From positions 4,648,501 to 4,712,500 of the forward strand of contig NZ_CP070506.1 of assembly GCF_016925675.1 (NCBI RefSeq): DNA of 64,000 nucleotides, in the 5' to 3' direction. This DNA comes from Pseudomonas hygromyciniae (GTDB lineage Bacteria > Pseudomonadota > Gammaproteobacteria > Pseudomonadales > Pseudomonadaceae). The notes below the pieces were generated by a model. That model did not search any database. It was not told the origin of the DNA and was given only the letters and a program-made list of their open reading frames with translations. The number at the start of each line of letters is the position of its first letter. Within the stretch, counting starts at the first letter, position 1. The translations under genes and the position numbers were made by a program. This document shows positions 28,535-35,390 of this stretch, piece by piece.

Positions 28535-28807
28535 TTACTCACCCGGCAGTGGGAAACGCGCCTTGATTTCGGCGACTTTAGCCCGCCACGCTTTCTCCTT
28601 GGCCTCGGTTTGATCGTACTGCCACTCCATATAGAGCGGGTCCGAATCCGTTCGGTAAGCCAGGCGACGATTGAATGCCACATCAGCGGCCTGTTCGGCC
28701 TGCAAAGCAGTGTCGACTTCGGCCTGAGAGAAGCCCATATCAAGCAACTGTTCTACAGTTACATTGTAAAAAGTCTGATCTTTATTTCTGAATTCTTTAA
28801 TCATCAT
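28535..28807 (-). CDS. Probable tail fibre assembly chaperone
   Basis: 90 aa. The C-terminal half (DPLYMEWQYDQTEAKEKAW ... AEIKARFPLP) resembles C-terminal parts of phage tail-fibre assembly proteins. It directly follows the fibre gene with an ATGA overlap, so the two are coupled. The AT-rich start suggests it was acquired together with the distal fibre. Confidence 0.65.
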   Translation of the reverse strand: MMIKEFRNKDQTFYNVTVEQLLDMGFSQAEVDTALQAEQAADVAFNRRLAYRTDSDPLYMEWQYDQTEAKEKAWRAKVAEIKARFPLPGE

Positions 28808-29652
28808 CAAACTCCAGCCGCTACGACGTTGCCGACATTACTCAGCAAGTTAGACAAACTCCCACCAGAATCCTTAACCACACCGCCAACAAGATGTGCC
28901 CAAGTCCTATTTTGGGTGATTGACGAAGCAAACACCGACAGCACCATCGTACCGCCGGACAAGTCCGCAAACTTCGTTGAAAGTTCAGCATCTACAACAG
29001 AATACGTAAGATCCACCCTATAGTTCGCAGAATACCCTGAGTGAAAAATATTAAGCGCTCCCAGCTTCACCTTATTCCCTGAAAAAGTCACCGACCCCTG
29101 TACCGAAGAGTCAGCACCATGTGCACGATAAAATAGAGATGAGCCGAAGGAATACCAATCGGAAGTTTCTGCCTTCAATACAGTGGGCATAACGACATCA
29201 ACGCTGCGAAAGTAGACACTGCCACCTTCAAGCGACAAAAAGTGGATATTGGAGCGGCCAGCCATATACTCGCCAACTTTCGGGTAGAAAACCGGATTAC
29301 TTCCCCCGCCATATTTGTAAAAAACCAGCTTATTAGAGACTGACCAATATGGAGTCTGATCAGTAGGCGCTGCATATTCATGCGTCTGACCAGCCTTCAG
29401 GGCGATCATTACAAAAGGTGTTGTTTTAGTTCGACTCATCGCCTCTTTAATTGTTTTAATCGGCGCTTCAACCGTACCCAACGCGAGGTCGCTACCGGCT
29501 ATCGCGTCGACATGAAGCAATCTGGACATGTCAGGGATAGCTCGAACAGCCGCCAATACAGAAGCATCTATTTCAGCAACTTTACCATTGACCACGCTGG
29601 TTAACTTATTTGCAGCCGCGACCAAACTAGCGATCGTAGTTTCCATACTCAT
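28807..29652 (-). CDS. Distal tail fibre / receptor-binding protein (AT-rich module)
   Basis: 281 aa. N-terminal coiled region (VAAANKLTSVVNGKVAEID), then a long stretch of short beta-type repeats rich in Ser, Gly and aromatic residues, as in right-handed beta-helix fibre tips. No enzyme motif recognised. The DNA is clearly more AT-rich than its neighbours and uses rare Pseudomonas codons (AAA, TTA, ATA), pointing to exchange by horizontal transfer. ATG at 29652 follows AGGGAG. Likely determines which strains are killed. Confidence 0.75.
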   Translation of the reverse strand: MSMETTIASLVAAANKLTSVVNGKVAEIDASVLAAVRAIPDMSRLLHVDAIAGSDLALGTVEAPIKTIKEAMSRTKTTPFVMIALKAGQTHEYAAPTDQTPYWSVSNKLVFYKYGGGSNPVFYPKVGEYMAGRSNIHFLSLEGGSVYFRSVDVVMPTVLKAETSDWYSFGSSLFYRAHGADSSVQGSVTFSGNKVKLGALNIFHSGYSANYRVDLTYSVVDAELSTKFADLSGGTMVLSVFASSITQNRTWAHLVGGVVKDSGGSLSNLLSNVGNVVAAGV

Positions 29653-29691
29653 ATTCAACTCCCTATATTGCTTATCTTGTGAATCTGTTCG

Positions 29692-30222
29692 TCACTTGGC
29701 TTCCAGAGCCATGACTCGAAATAGAACACCTACATGCCGAGTCATATTGTCAACGCTGGCCGTAGCTAGCTCTGCGATTTCCTCGGTCAACAACACATTC
29801 AAATTTTCACTCCCAACCACAATCGTCACGCTATCCACCGGCAACGGCGAAATATCCAACGTAAACTTCTGCAACACCCGCGCAGCAGCCGCCTTATACG
29901 TCAGCAACTTCCCCGCCACCGAATACACCGCCAACAACGTGCCACTGGCGAGATAAAACCCAAACTCGCCAATCTCATACTCGCCATCGCCATCAAACAG
30001 CGCGGCCATGCGCAGTTGGCGCTGGCCCAGGTCTTCGTAATCCACAATCGCCACGCGCTGGCGCTCATTGCGCAGGGCGGTTTCGTTGCCCGTGGGGTTG
30101 TAGCGGCCGGTGCCGGCGGCGATGTGGGTGATTTCGCCTTTCAAGCCTTGGTTCTTTGCCTGCAGCACTTCATCCAATCCCTTGGAGGTGAAGCGCACCA
30201 GGCGCGTAATGTCATCGGTCAT
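29692..30222 (-). CDS. Tail fibre N-terminal anchor protein (gpH-like, DUF3751)
   Basis: 176 aa. It begins MTDDITRLVRFTSKGLDEVLQAK and has the GKLLTYKAAAARVLQKFTLDI block of phage tail-collar fibre N-termini, the part that attaches the fibre to the baseplate. Typical fibres continue for several hundred residues; here the frame stops and a separate AT-rich gene follows 39 bp later with its own ribosome-binding site. It is coupled to gpI by an ATGA overlap. The last ~50 residues already use AT-rich codons. Confidence 0.8.
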   Translation of the reverse strand: MTDDITRLVRFTSKGLDEVLQAKNQGLKGEITHIAAGTGRYNPTGNETALRNERQRVAIVDYEDLGQRQLRMAALFDGDGEYEIGEFGFYLASGTLLAVYSVAGKLLTYKAAAARVLQKFTLDISPLPVDSVTIVVGSENLNVLLTEEIAELATASVDNMTRHVGVLFRVMALEAK

Positions 30223-30857
30223 GGCTGCGCCCTGAGGTCGTAGTCGTTAATGGTGTAGTGCTGGGCAACGCCCGCACTGTTAAGCCTTGAACTCAATACA
30301 AGTTCCGGCAGCGCGCCCCACAGCGACAACTCGCCGTCGTTCAGCGCCCGGTGGGCGACGCCGGTGATCGGCAGCCCACCGAGCACTTCATGCACCAGGG
30401 TGATGGTGGCCAGGTCGCGCTCGCTCTTGGCCGCATTGATGCGGCGGATCAAGCGGTTGTGGTCGCCACTGGACCAACTGCGGCCGATGATCGCCTGCAC
30501 GTCGAAGGTGTAGGGCTGGGCCAGCGGGCGCTGTTGGTACCAGGCCAGGATGTTGGGGGTGAACCCCAAGGATTCGACCGCGTGGCTCAAGGCCTTGGGC
30601 GTGCCGGCCTGGCGCTGGATTTGCCAGGACAGCGCCACCGTCAGGCGTTTTTCGGTTTCGCTAGCATCGGCATTCCATTCGCTGACGCCACGGTCGGCGG
30701 CCAGGTAAGGCAGGAACGGCGCTGGCGTTTGCAGTGGGTTCATCAGCGCTGGAAATGGCGGCACGACCCGTTCGAGCAGGCGGCCAAAGCCCAGGTCCAA
30801 CGCCTTCTCCAGTGGTGAGCTGTTGGCGGGCAATAGGCTGGGAGACTGTTCACTCAT
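30219..30857 (-). CDS. Baseplate protein I (gpI)
   Basis: 212 aa, P2 gpI family (LLPANSSPLEKALDLGFGRLLERV; SWQIQRQAGTPKALSHAVESLGF). Baseplate wedge component. ATG at 30857 overlaps the gpJ stop by 4 bp (ATGA). Confidence 0.9.
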   Translation of the reverse strand: MSEQSPSLLPANSSPLEKALDLGFGRLLERVVPPFPALMNPLQTPAPFLPYLAADRGVSEWNADASETEKRLTVALSWQIQRQAGTPKALSHAVESLGFTPNILAWYQQRPLAQPYTFDVQAIIGRSWSSGDHNRLIRRINAAKSERDLATITLVHEVLGGLPITGVAHRALNDGELSLWGALPELVLSSRLNSAGVAQHYTINDYDLRAQP

Positions 30858-31849
30858 AAGCTGCGCACCTCCACCTCGACACCCGTGCAATACGGGGCCT
30901 GGAACGCCGTGGTGATAATCGGCGCCAGCGGTTCAAGGATCTCCAGTTGCGCCGCCCCCGCGGTGTGGATGGTGTAGTCGATCCAGCTCGGATCCACGCG
31001 CCCTTCCAGGCAGTGACAGGACTCGGCATAGGTCTGCAACAACTGCTGGGCCGCCACTTGCGTCAGCCCCGAGTCCGGGCCGGCGTTGATCTTGGCTACC
31101 ACGCGGATTTTGTAAGGCACGATCTGCGCGCCCTGCACCGTGACCCAATCGGTTTCCGGGCGCACATCGGGCCGGGCGAAATGGCGCCGCACCCCTTCAA
31201 GCAAATCTGCCGAAGGTGTGCCATTGCCGGCACGGGACAGCACGGTGACCATCACTTCCCCTGGCGCGGTGCGCCGGGCGTTGCCGTCCTTGACCTGGGC
31301 GGCATAGCCATCCGGGTCGAAGGTATAGCTGACCGTGACCAGACCCGCAGCGGTACTGTGGACTTTCACCGCAGGCCGCTCGCCGAGGGTAAACACCTCA
31401 CGCCGGTACTGCATGCGCGAACCGGCAGCCGGCGCGTGGGGTGCCAGGTAGTAACGCAGCCGGGCATCGTCATCGCTTTCCAGGGTCGGCGGCACAGGCG
31501 GGAACGCCGCCGGGTCGCCTGGGTCGAGCACCTGGCGCTCCAGGCCCATATCGGCCAGGCGGGCATCCAGGTTGCTGCCAGTGGCCCACCACGCCAGCAT
31601 CTGCTGGATACGCGCGTTGTACTTGCGCTCATGGGTTTGCAGGCGCACACAAAACGCTTCCAGGGCCAGGGTCAGCAACTCACTTTCGTTGTCCAGGCTG
31701 ACCCTGAGCTTGGCCGCGCTTTGTGGGGCGCGAGCGGCCACATAGTCGACGACAAACGCCTTGAACTGCGCCAGCAGCGGCTCGAACTCATCGACAGCGA
31801 TCAGGTCGGGCGGCGCCAATTGGTTCTGCCCGGGGATCAACATACTCAT
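30854..31849 (-). CDS. Baseplate J protein (gpJ)
   Basis: 331 aa, baseplate_J/gp47 family. N-terminal region with DEFEPLLAQFKAFVVDYV; central GDPAAFPPVPPTLESDDDARLRYYLAPHA; C-terminal beta-rich domain. Wedge protein linking hub and sheath. ATGA overlap with gpW upstream. Confidence 0.92.
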   Translation of the reverse strand: MSMLIPGQNQLAPPDLIAVDEFEPLLAQFKAFVVDYVAARAPQSAAKLRVSLDNESELLTLALEAFCVRLQTHERKYNARIQQMLAWWATGSNLDARLADMGLERQVLDPGDPAAFPPVPPTLESDDDARLRYYLAPHAPAAGSRMQYRREVFTLGERPAVKVHSTAAGLVTVSYTFDPDGYAAQVKDGNARRTAPGEVMVTVLSRAGNGTPSADLLEGVRRHFARPDVRPETDWVTVQGAQIVPYKIRVVAKINAGPDSGLTQVAAQQLLQTYAESCHCLEGRVDPSWIDYTIHTAGAAQLEILEPLAPIITTAFQAPYCTGVEVEVRSL

Positions 31850-32178
31850 GTCACCACCTCGAAGGATTGCTTGCGGTTTTTCCAGGTGCCGGCAAACCGC
31901 AGCAACAAGCCAGCGCCCTGGCGATTGGCGACGATGACTTGCGGCACAAAATCGCCGATGCCGTTCTGCGGGTTGTAAAAGGCTTGGGCGGCGTGGCTTT
32001 GGGCGAGGATCAACAGATCGTCGCCCAGGTTCTGCCCCAGTAGTTGCGGGATCAGCGAACCGTACAGCGGGCGTTTCTGCCGTGTGCCCAAAGGCGTGGT
32101 CAGGGCCCGGGTGGCGCGCTGGACAAATTGCGGCCAGTCGTCCAACACGGCCCCGGTGTTTCTCTCAATTCCGATCAT
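31846..32178 (-). CDS. Baseplate wedge protein W (gp25-like)
   Basis: 110 aa, gpW/gp25 lysozyme-like fold without lytic role. Signatures: PLGTRQKRPLYGSLIPQLL and the C-terminal KNRKQSFEV. It nucleates sheath assembly in contractile systems. Confidence 0.9.
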   Translation of the reverse strand: MIGIERNTGAVLDDWPQFVQRATRALTTPLGTRQKRPLYGSLIPQLLGQNLGDDLLILAQSHAAQAFYNPQNGIGDFVPQVIVANRQGAGLLLRFAGTWKNRKQSFEVVT

Positions 32179-32187
32179 GGCAAATCC

Positions 32188-32799
32188 TTATGCCGTGCTG
32201 ATAACTCGGCCCTGGTGATCCACCACCGGGCCACTCAAGTGCACGCCGGACGCATCCAGCAGCATGCCGACGGCTCCGACGTGCACACTGATGGTTGCGG
32301 CGGTCATGACCAAACGGGCGGCGCCCAAACTCATTTCCACGTGCTCGCGAGAGCCGCTGAATGCCGTGGGGCCGTTGTTCCAATCCAGGACGTGACCTGC
32401 GGCGTCGTAGGCGCTTTGCGTACCGTCCTGATAACGCCGGCTCGTCAGGCTGGCCACACGGGACAGCGGCGGGAAGCGATCACTGTTGAGGCCAAACAAC
32501 GCCACCGACTGCCCGCCGCCCTCGCCGCCGCCGTAGTTGAGCAGCAGGCATTGCTCACCCACCGTGGGGATCCGCGTTTCCGTCTGCGCCCCGGCGCTGG
32601 GGTTGAAGAAGCGAATCGCCGGGGTCAGCAATTCGCCATGGCTGACCTTGCAGGTATTGCTGGCCGCGTCGACCTCCTGGCACACGCCGATCCGGCAAAA
32701 GCTCTCGGCTCGCCGATAGAGGTCTTCAAGCTGGGTTTCCATTTGCGCCAGGCGCTCGACGATGGGTGCCAGTTGCAGGCGTAACAGAGCATCGAACAT
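32188..32799 (-). CDS. Baseplate spike protein V (gpV)
   Basis: 203 aa. N-terminal helix, an OB-fold-like middle (FCRIGVCQEVDAASNTCKVSHGELLTPAIRFF), GEQCLLLNYGGGEGG, then a C-terminal beta-helix spike with an HVGAVGMLLDASGVHLSGP repeat. Forms the membrane-piercing tip. No apex metal-binding motif (HxH) is obvious at the C-terminus. Confidence 0.92.
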   Translation of the reverse strand: MFDALLRLQLAPIVERLAQMETQLEDLYRRAESFCRIGVCQEVDAASNTCKVSHGELLTPAIRFFNPSAGAQTETRIPTVGEQCLLLNYGGGEGGGQSVALFGLNSDRFPPLSRVASLTSRRYQDGTQSAYDAAGHVLDWNNGPTAFSGSREHVEMSLGAARLVMTAATISVHVGAVGMLLDASGVHLSGPVVDHQGRVISTA

Positions 32800-32802
32800 G
32801 GG

Positions 32803-33315
32803 CTACTCCTGCAATGGCCGGTATTGATCGGGATCGTCGATATTCGACACTTCCCAGGTGCAAGCAAACAGCGGCTTGCCGATGGGGTCGTCGAGCAGCG
32901 GCGGGCCGAGGTACAGGGTTTGGTTGAAGGACACGGTCCAACTGTCGTAGTTGATGTCGGCCCCCGCCAGGGTCGACGGCAGCGCGACGATATTCACGGG
33001 CACATCGCACTGGGCCGCCGGCAACTGCCAACGGTTATCCAGCACCAGGTCCATTAACTGGCTCGCCAGGTCGCAGGCCTCAAAGGGCTGTGCGCCCTGA
33101 GCGGCCATGACCTTGAGTGAAATCGACAACACATGGGCCTTGCGCCCTTCAAGGGAGCGTACGCCCGGGCCATTACGCTCGACCGTGATCGCCACTCCGG
33201 TTTGATCCGCCGCCAGAACGCCCGGCGGTCTGCCCACCCGTAGCTCGGGGAACGTCGCACGCAACGCCTGGCCGATGGCTATCGGCAGTTGTGAAGGTTT
33301 TTCAATGAGGGTCAT
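32803..33315 (-). CDS. Tailocin protein of unknown function (PA0615-like position)
   Basis: 170 aa beginning MTLIEKPSQLPIAIGQALRATFPEL. No domain recognised; compact alpha/beta composition. It occupies the same position (between holin and V) as a conserved gene of R-pyocin clusters. ATG at 33315 is internal to a slightly longer frame and gives the better family start. Only 3 bp separate it from V. Confidence 0.75.
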   Translation of the reverse strand: MTLIEKPSQLPIAIGQALRATFPELRVGRPPGVLAADQTGVAITVERNGPGVRSLEGRKAHVLSISLKVMAAQGAQPFEACDLASQLMDLVLDNRWQLPAAQCDVPVNIVALPSTLAGADINYDSWTVSFNQTLYLGPPLLDDPIGKPLFACTWEVSNIDDPDQYRPLQE

Positions 33316-33336
33316 GGTGTGGCTTCCTTGCAACAA

Positions 33337-33669
33337 TCACTTTGAATCCGGAGGCTGGTTGACCCCGATGCGCTTGGCGGCCCAGCGCTCATACAGGCCG
33401 ATGGCAACATCGGCGCCGGCCATGGCGGTCAAGCACCCCAGAGCGCCGGCCGTCCAGATCGACATGCCGGCGGCGTACAGCAACATCAACGCGGAAACCC
33501 CGCACACCATGCATGCCCCGGAACGCAGGGCCAGGCGGCGGACCAGCGACCAACCGCGGGCGCCCTCCTTGTCGGCCCGCCACATTTCCCCGGACACGCC
33601 GCCGATCAGGGCCAGAATAATCACCAGCCAGATAGGCATTTCTGCCAACGCTTGCTGCTCGTTTGTCAT
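33337..33669 (-). CDS. Tailocin holin
   Basis: 110 aa with three predicted membrane segments (about residues 12-27, 49-68 and 72-90), size and topology of phage holins. ATG at 33669 follows AGGAGG at 6-bp spacing. First gene of the tailocin operon, as in R-pyocins. Controls timing of lysozyme release. Confidence 0.82.
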   Translation of the reverse strand: MTNEQQALAEMPIWLVIILALIGGVSGEMWRADKEGARGWSLVRRLALRSGACMVCGVSALMLLYAAGMSIWTAGALGCLTAMAGADVAIGLYERWAAKRIGVNQPPDSK

Positions 33670-33751
33670 GTCACGCCTCCTGGAATGCGTAAAACCGGCA
33701 GGTGGCCGGTGCTTTGATAAATAAGTGGTTGGGTGTATCGGTAGGCATTCC

Positions 33752-33776
33752 AAAAAGCCCGGAGGCCCGGGCTTTT
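33752..33776 (-). terminator. Terminator-like hairpin in the tailocin leader
   Basis: On the minus strand: AAAAGCCCGG-GCCT-CCGGGCTTTTT, ending in five T. It lies between the leader promoter and the holin gene, so it could stop transcription before the operon unless overridden. Confidence 0.65.
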
Positions 33777-33977
33777 CAGTAATGCGGTCCGTGCGATCTT
33801 TCGGCGCTACTGGCGCGGTACGGATCTTTCCTCGATGTTTTTCCGACCACGATCCCTGTCTGCCGGATAACTGCTTCTGGTGCTTTACGCTGCACACCCG
33901 GGTCAGTTGCCAACCCTCTGAACCGTCAAGGCCGGTTCATCGCTGCCTGTTGTAAAACCGTGAAACTAAAGAGCGTC

Positions 33978-34079
33978 GGCATCCTTGCCGGTGTTGCCTG
34001 GCGTCCTTGCCATCACTCGATGGCGTCCATGCCAGTGTTGCGTGCCTTCCTTGTCTTCCTTGGCAGCATCCTTGCCACC
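33978..34079 (-). promoter_or_regulatory. Array of six CANGGANG (RsmA/CsrA-like) motifs with 22-nt period
   Basis: On the minus (transcribed) strand, CANGGANG occurs six times; plus-strand starts are 33980, 34002, 34024, 34046, 34055 and 34067. Four lie at exact 22-bp steps. Several are GGC-ANGGAN-GCC hairpins with ANGGAN in a hexaloop, the known shape of high-affinity RsmE/CsrA sites. They fall in the leader downstream of the predicted tailocin promoter. RsmA/RsmE binding is inferred. Confidence 0.65.
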
Positions 34080-34115
34080 TCCACCAGGCCTTGTTGGCTG
34101 GCTTGAGATGGAGAA

Positions 34116-34131
34116 TATGCATGTATGCATA
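34116..34131. promoter_or_regulatory. Repressor operator 1
   Basis: TATGC-ATGTAT-GCATA, palindromic, between -35 and -10 of the tailocin promoter. Shares WATGC-N6-GCATW with three other sites around the repressor gene. Confidence 0.65.
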
Positions 34132-34136
34132 TACAG
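34121..34136. promoter_or_regulatory. Near-consensus LexA box overlapping operator 1
   Basis: On the minus strand CTGTATATGCATACAT: CTGT-N8-ACAG with one outer mismatch. It lies within the tailocin promoter and may add direct SOS control. Confidence 0.45.
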
Positions 34137-34138
34137 TC

Positions 34139-34154
34139 AATGCATAAATGCATT
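34139..34154. promoter_or_regulatory. Repressor operator 2
   Basis: AATGC-ATAAAT-GCATT, a near-perfect 16-bp palindrome overlapping the -35 end of the tailocin promoter. Confidence 0.65.
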
Positions 34155-34169
34155 TAATTTTGCAATTGA

Positions 34170-34185
34170 AATGCACAAACGCATT
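34170..34185. promoter_or_regulatory. Repressor operator 3
   Basis: AATGC-ACAAAC-GCATT, same WATGC-N6-GCATW pattern, upstream of the tailocin promoter. Confidence 0.6.
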
Positions 34186-34226
34186 AATTCCTTGGGCAGC
34201 GGGCACTTGGCGGTTTTCCACAGGCG

Positions 34227-34253
34227 AAAAAAAGCCCGCTCTCAGGCGGGCCG
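34227..34253 (-). terminator. Intrinsic terminator of the repressor gene
   Basis: On the minus strand GCCCGC-CTGAGA-GCGGGC followed by seven T, 18 bp after the repressor stop. It insulates the tailocin promoter from repressor transcription. Confidence 0.88.
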
Positions 34254-34270
34254 TTTCTTACAGATAAGGT

Positions 34271-34999
34271 TTAGCGGGCGTACATGCCCCACCAGAAAAC
34301 GTGGCCGAGAATGCTGATCTGCTCCTCCTGGATATCCTGGAAGCTGTAGTCCTCATCCGGATGCTCATCGCGATTGAAACTGCGCAGGCGGATCCCCGAA
34401 GGCAGGCGATAGAGCTGTTTGACCCGCAGTTGACCGTTGTGGTTGATGGCATACAAGTCACCATCCACGATATCGCCAATCCCGCTCTTACCGGCGTTCA
34501 CCCCCACCGTCGCCCCATCGCGCAACACCGGCAGCATGCTGTTGCCACGCACCGTCACACACTTGGCCTGGTCGAACTGCACACCGTTATGCCGCAGGCT
34601 GCGCTTGCCAAAACGCAGGCTGGCCTTCTCGCTTTCCTCGATGACGAATCTTCCTGATCCAGCAGCCAATTCAACCTCGCGCAAAAAGGGGATCGACACC
34701 TCGTCATCATTAACGGGCGTGTCGTCGTCCCACAGGCTTATATCCTTGAGCTCCGAATGCATCGGGTCGCGCTCTTCCTGCCACGCCGACCCCGCGCGCC
34801 CACGCAACTGGTCGGTGCTGACCCGAAAATAATCGGCGATACGCGAGATGTGCTTGTCCGACGGATCAACGATCTTGCCGCTGAGAATCCGGGACAGAGT
34901 GGATTGAGGCACGCCGGTACGCCGGTGAAGCTCCGTGGGGGAGATCCCGTCGCGATCGAGCAGCTCTCTTAAGACGATTGAAACGTTGCGTTTTTGCAT
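34271..34999 (-). CDS. Tailocin S24-family repressor (CI/PrtR-like)
   Basis: 242 aa. N-terminal HTH (about 14-40: GISPTELHRRTGVPQSTLSRILSG), then an S24 LexA-type domain. Predicted self-cleavage at Ala113-Gly114 (ELAAGSG); catalytic Ser154 (RGNSM) and Lys194 (LRVKQL). RecA filaments would trigger cleavage and derepress the tailocin, as PrtR does for pyocins. No prtN-like activator gene is present nearby. ATG at 34999 chosen because the HTH follows directly. An operator at 35035 suggests self-repression. Confidence 0.9.
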   Translation of the reverse strand: MQKRNVSIVLRELLDRDGISPTELHRRTGVPQSTLSRILSGKIVDPSDKHISRIADYFRVSTDQLRGRAGSAWQEERDPMHSELKDISLWDDDTPVNDDEVSIPFLREVELAAGSGRFVIEESEKASLRFGKRSLRHNGVQFDQAKCVTVRGNSMLPVLRDGATVGVNAGKSGIGDIVDGDLYAINHNGQLRVKQLYRLPSGIRLRSFNRDEHPDEDYSFQDIQEEQISILGHVFWWGMYAR

Positions 35000-35034
35000 A
35001 ATCGGGATAGTGACGGGAGTTTTTGGGGTTGGCA

Positions 35035-35050
35035 AATGCTAATTTGCATA
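35035..35050. promoter_or_regulatory. Repressor operator 4 (autoregulatory)
   Basis: AATGC-TAATTT-GCATA, WATGC-N6-GCATW, 35 bp upstream of the repressor ATG. A possible minus-strand promoter (TTTACA at 35072-35077, AAATAT at 35048-35053, 18-bp spacer) overlaps it. Confidence 0.6.
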
Positions 35051-35115
35051 TTTTGTGCATGGCGTATGAACTGTAAAGTACTGACCACGCACATCCACAC
35101 CTACATGCCGGCTTT

Positions 35116-35232
35116 CTGTAGGAGCGAGCTTGTCTCCGGGCGACGTTCCGACGAAAAACCTCAGGGCACCGCGTTTACCCAGCAAGCACGCATTATCGTT
35201 GACGTTCTTCGCGAGCAAGCTCGCTCCTACAG
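35116..35232. repeat. REPIN between the tailocin locus and mutS
   Basis: Left end TGTAGGAGCGAGCTTGTCTC (decayed) and right end GCGAGCAAGCTCGCTCCTACA with the GCATTATCGTTGACG core. The remaining ~150 bp before mutS shows no gene. Confidence 0.85.
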
Positions 35233-35390
35233 TCAAGATCGGCGTTAGGCGTACGCCTGGTGCGTTTTACCTAGCCGTTTGTGAACTGCGAAGCACTGAC
35301 CTCGCATGTTAACCTTGTCGCCATCGCAAAAAATGCTGGGCCAAGCGCCCCCTTTGCCCCATCACTTTCAACGAATTTGCCTACTATCCA

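Larger units (their letters stand above)
34112..34140 (-). promoter_or_regulatory. Predicted tailocin operon promoter
   Basis: On the minus strand: TTGACT (34135-34140), 17-bp spacer, TATTCT (34112-34117). One operator lies in the spacer and another covers the -35 edge. Predicted transcription start near 34105. Confidence 0.65.

Noticed and set aside
34121..34136. A strong stand-alone LexA box as the main tailocin control
   Set aside because: One outer base mismatches and it overlaps a better-supported repressor operator, so it is listed only as a possible extra site.
33937..34221. A 94-aa minus-strand open frame across the tailocin leader
   Set aside because: It runs over the promoter and operators, has no ribosome-binding site, and its repetition comes from the 22-bp motif array.
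21660..34999. A full prophage
   Set aside because: No integrase, terminase, capsid, portal or replication genes; only tail, lysis and regulator genes.
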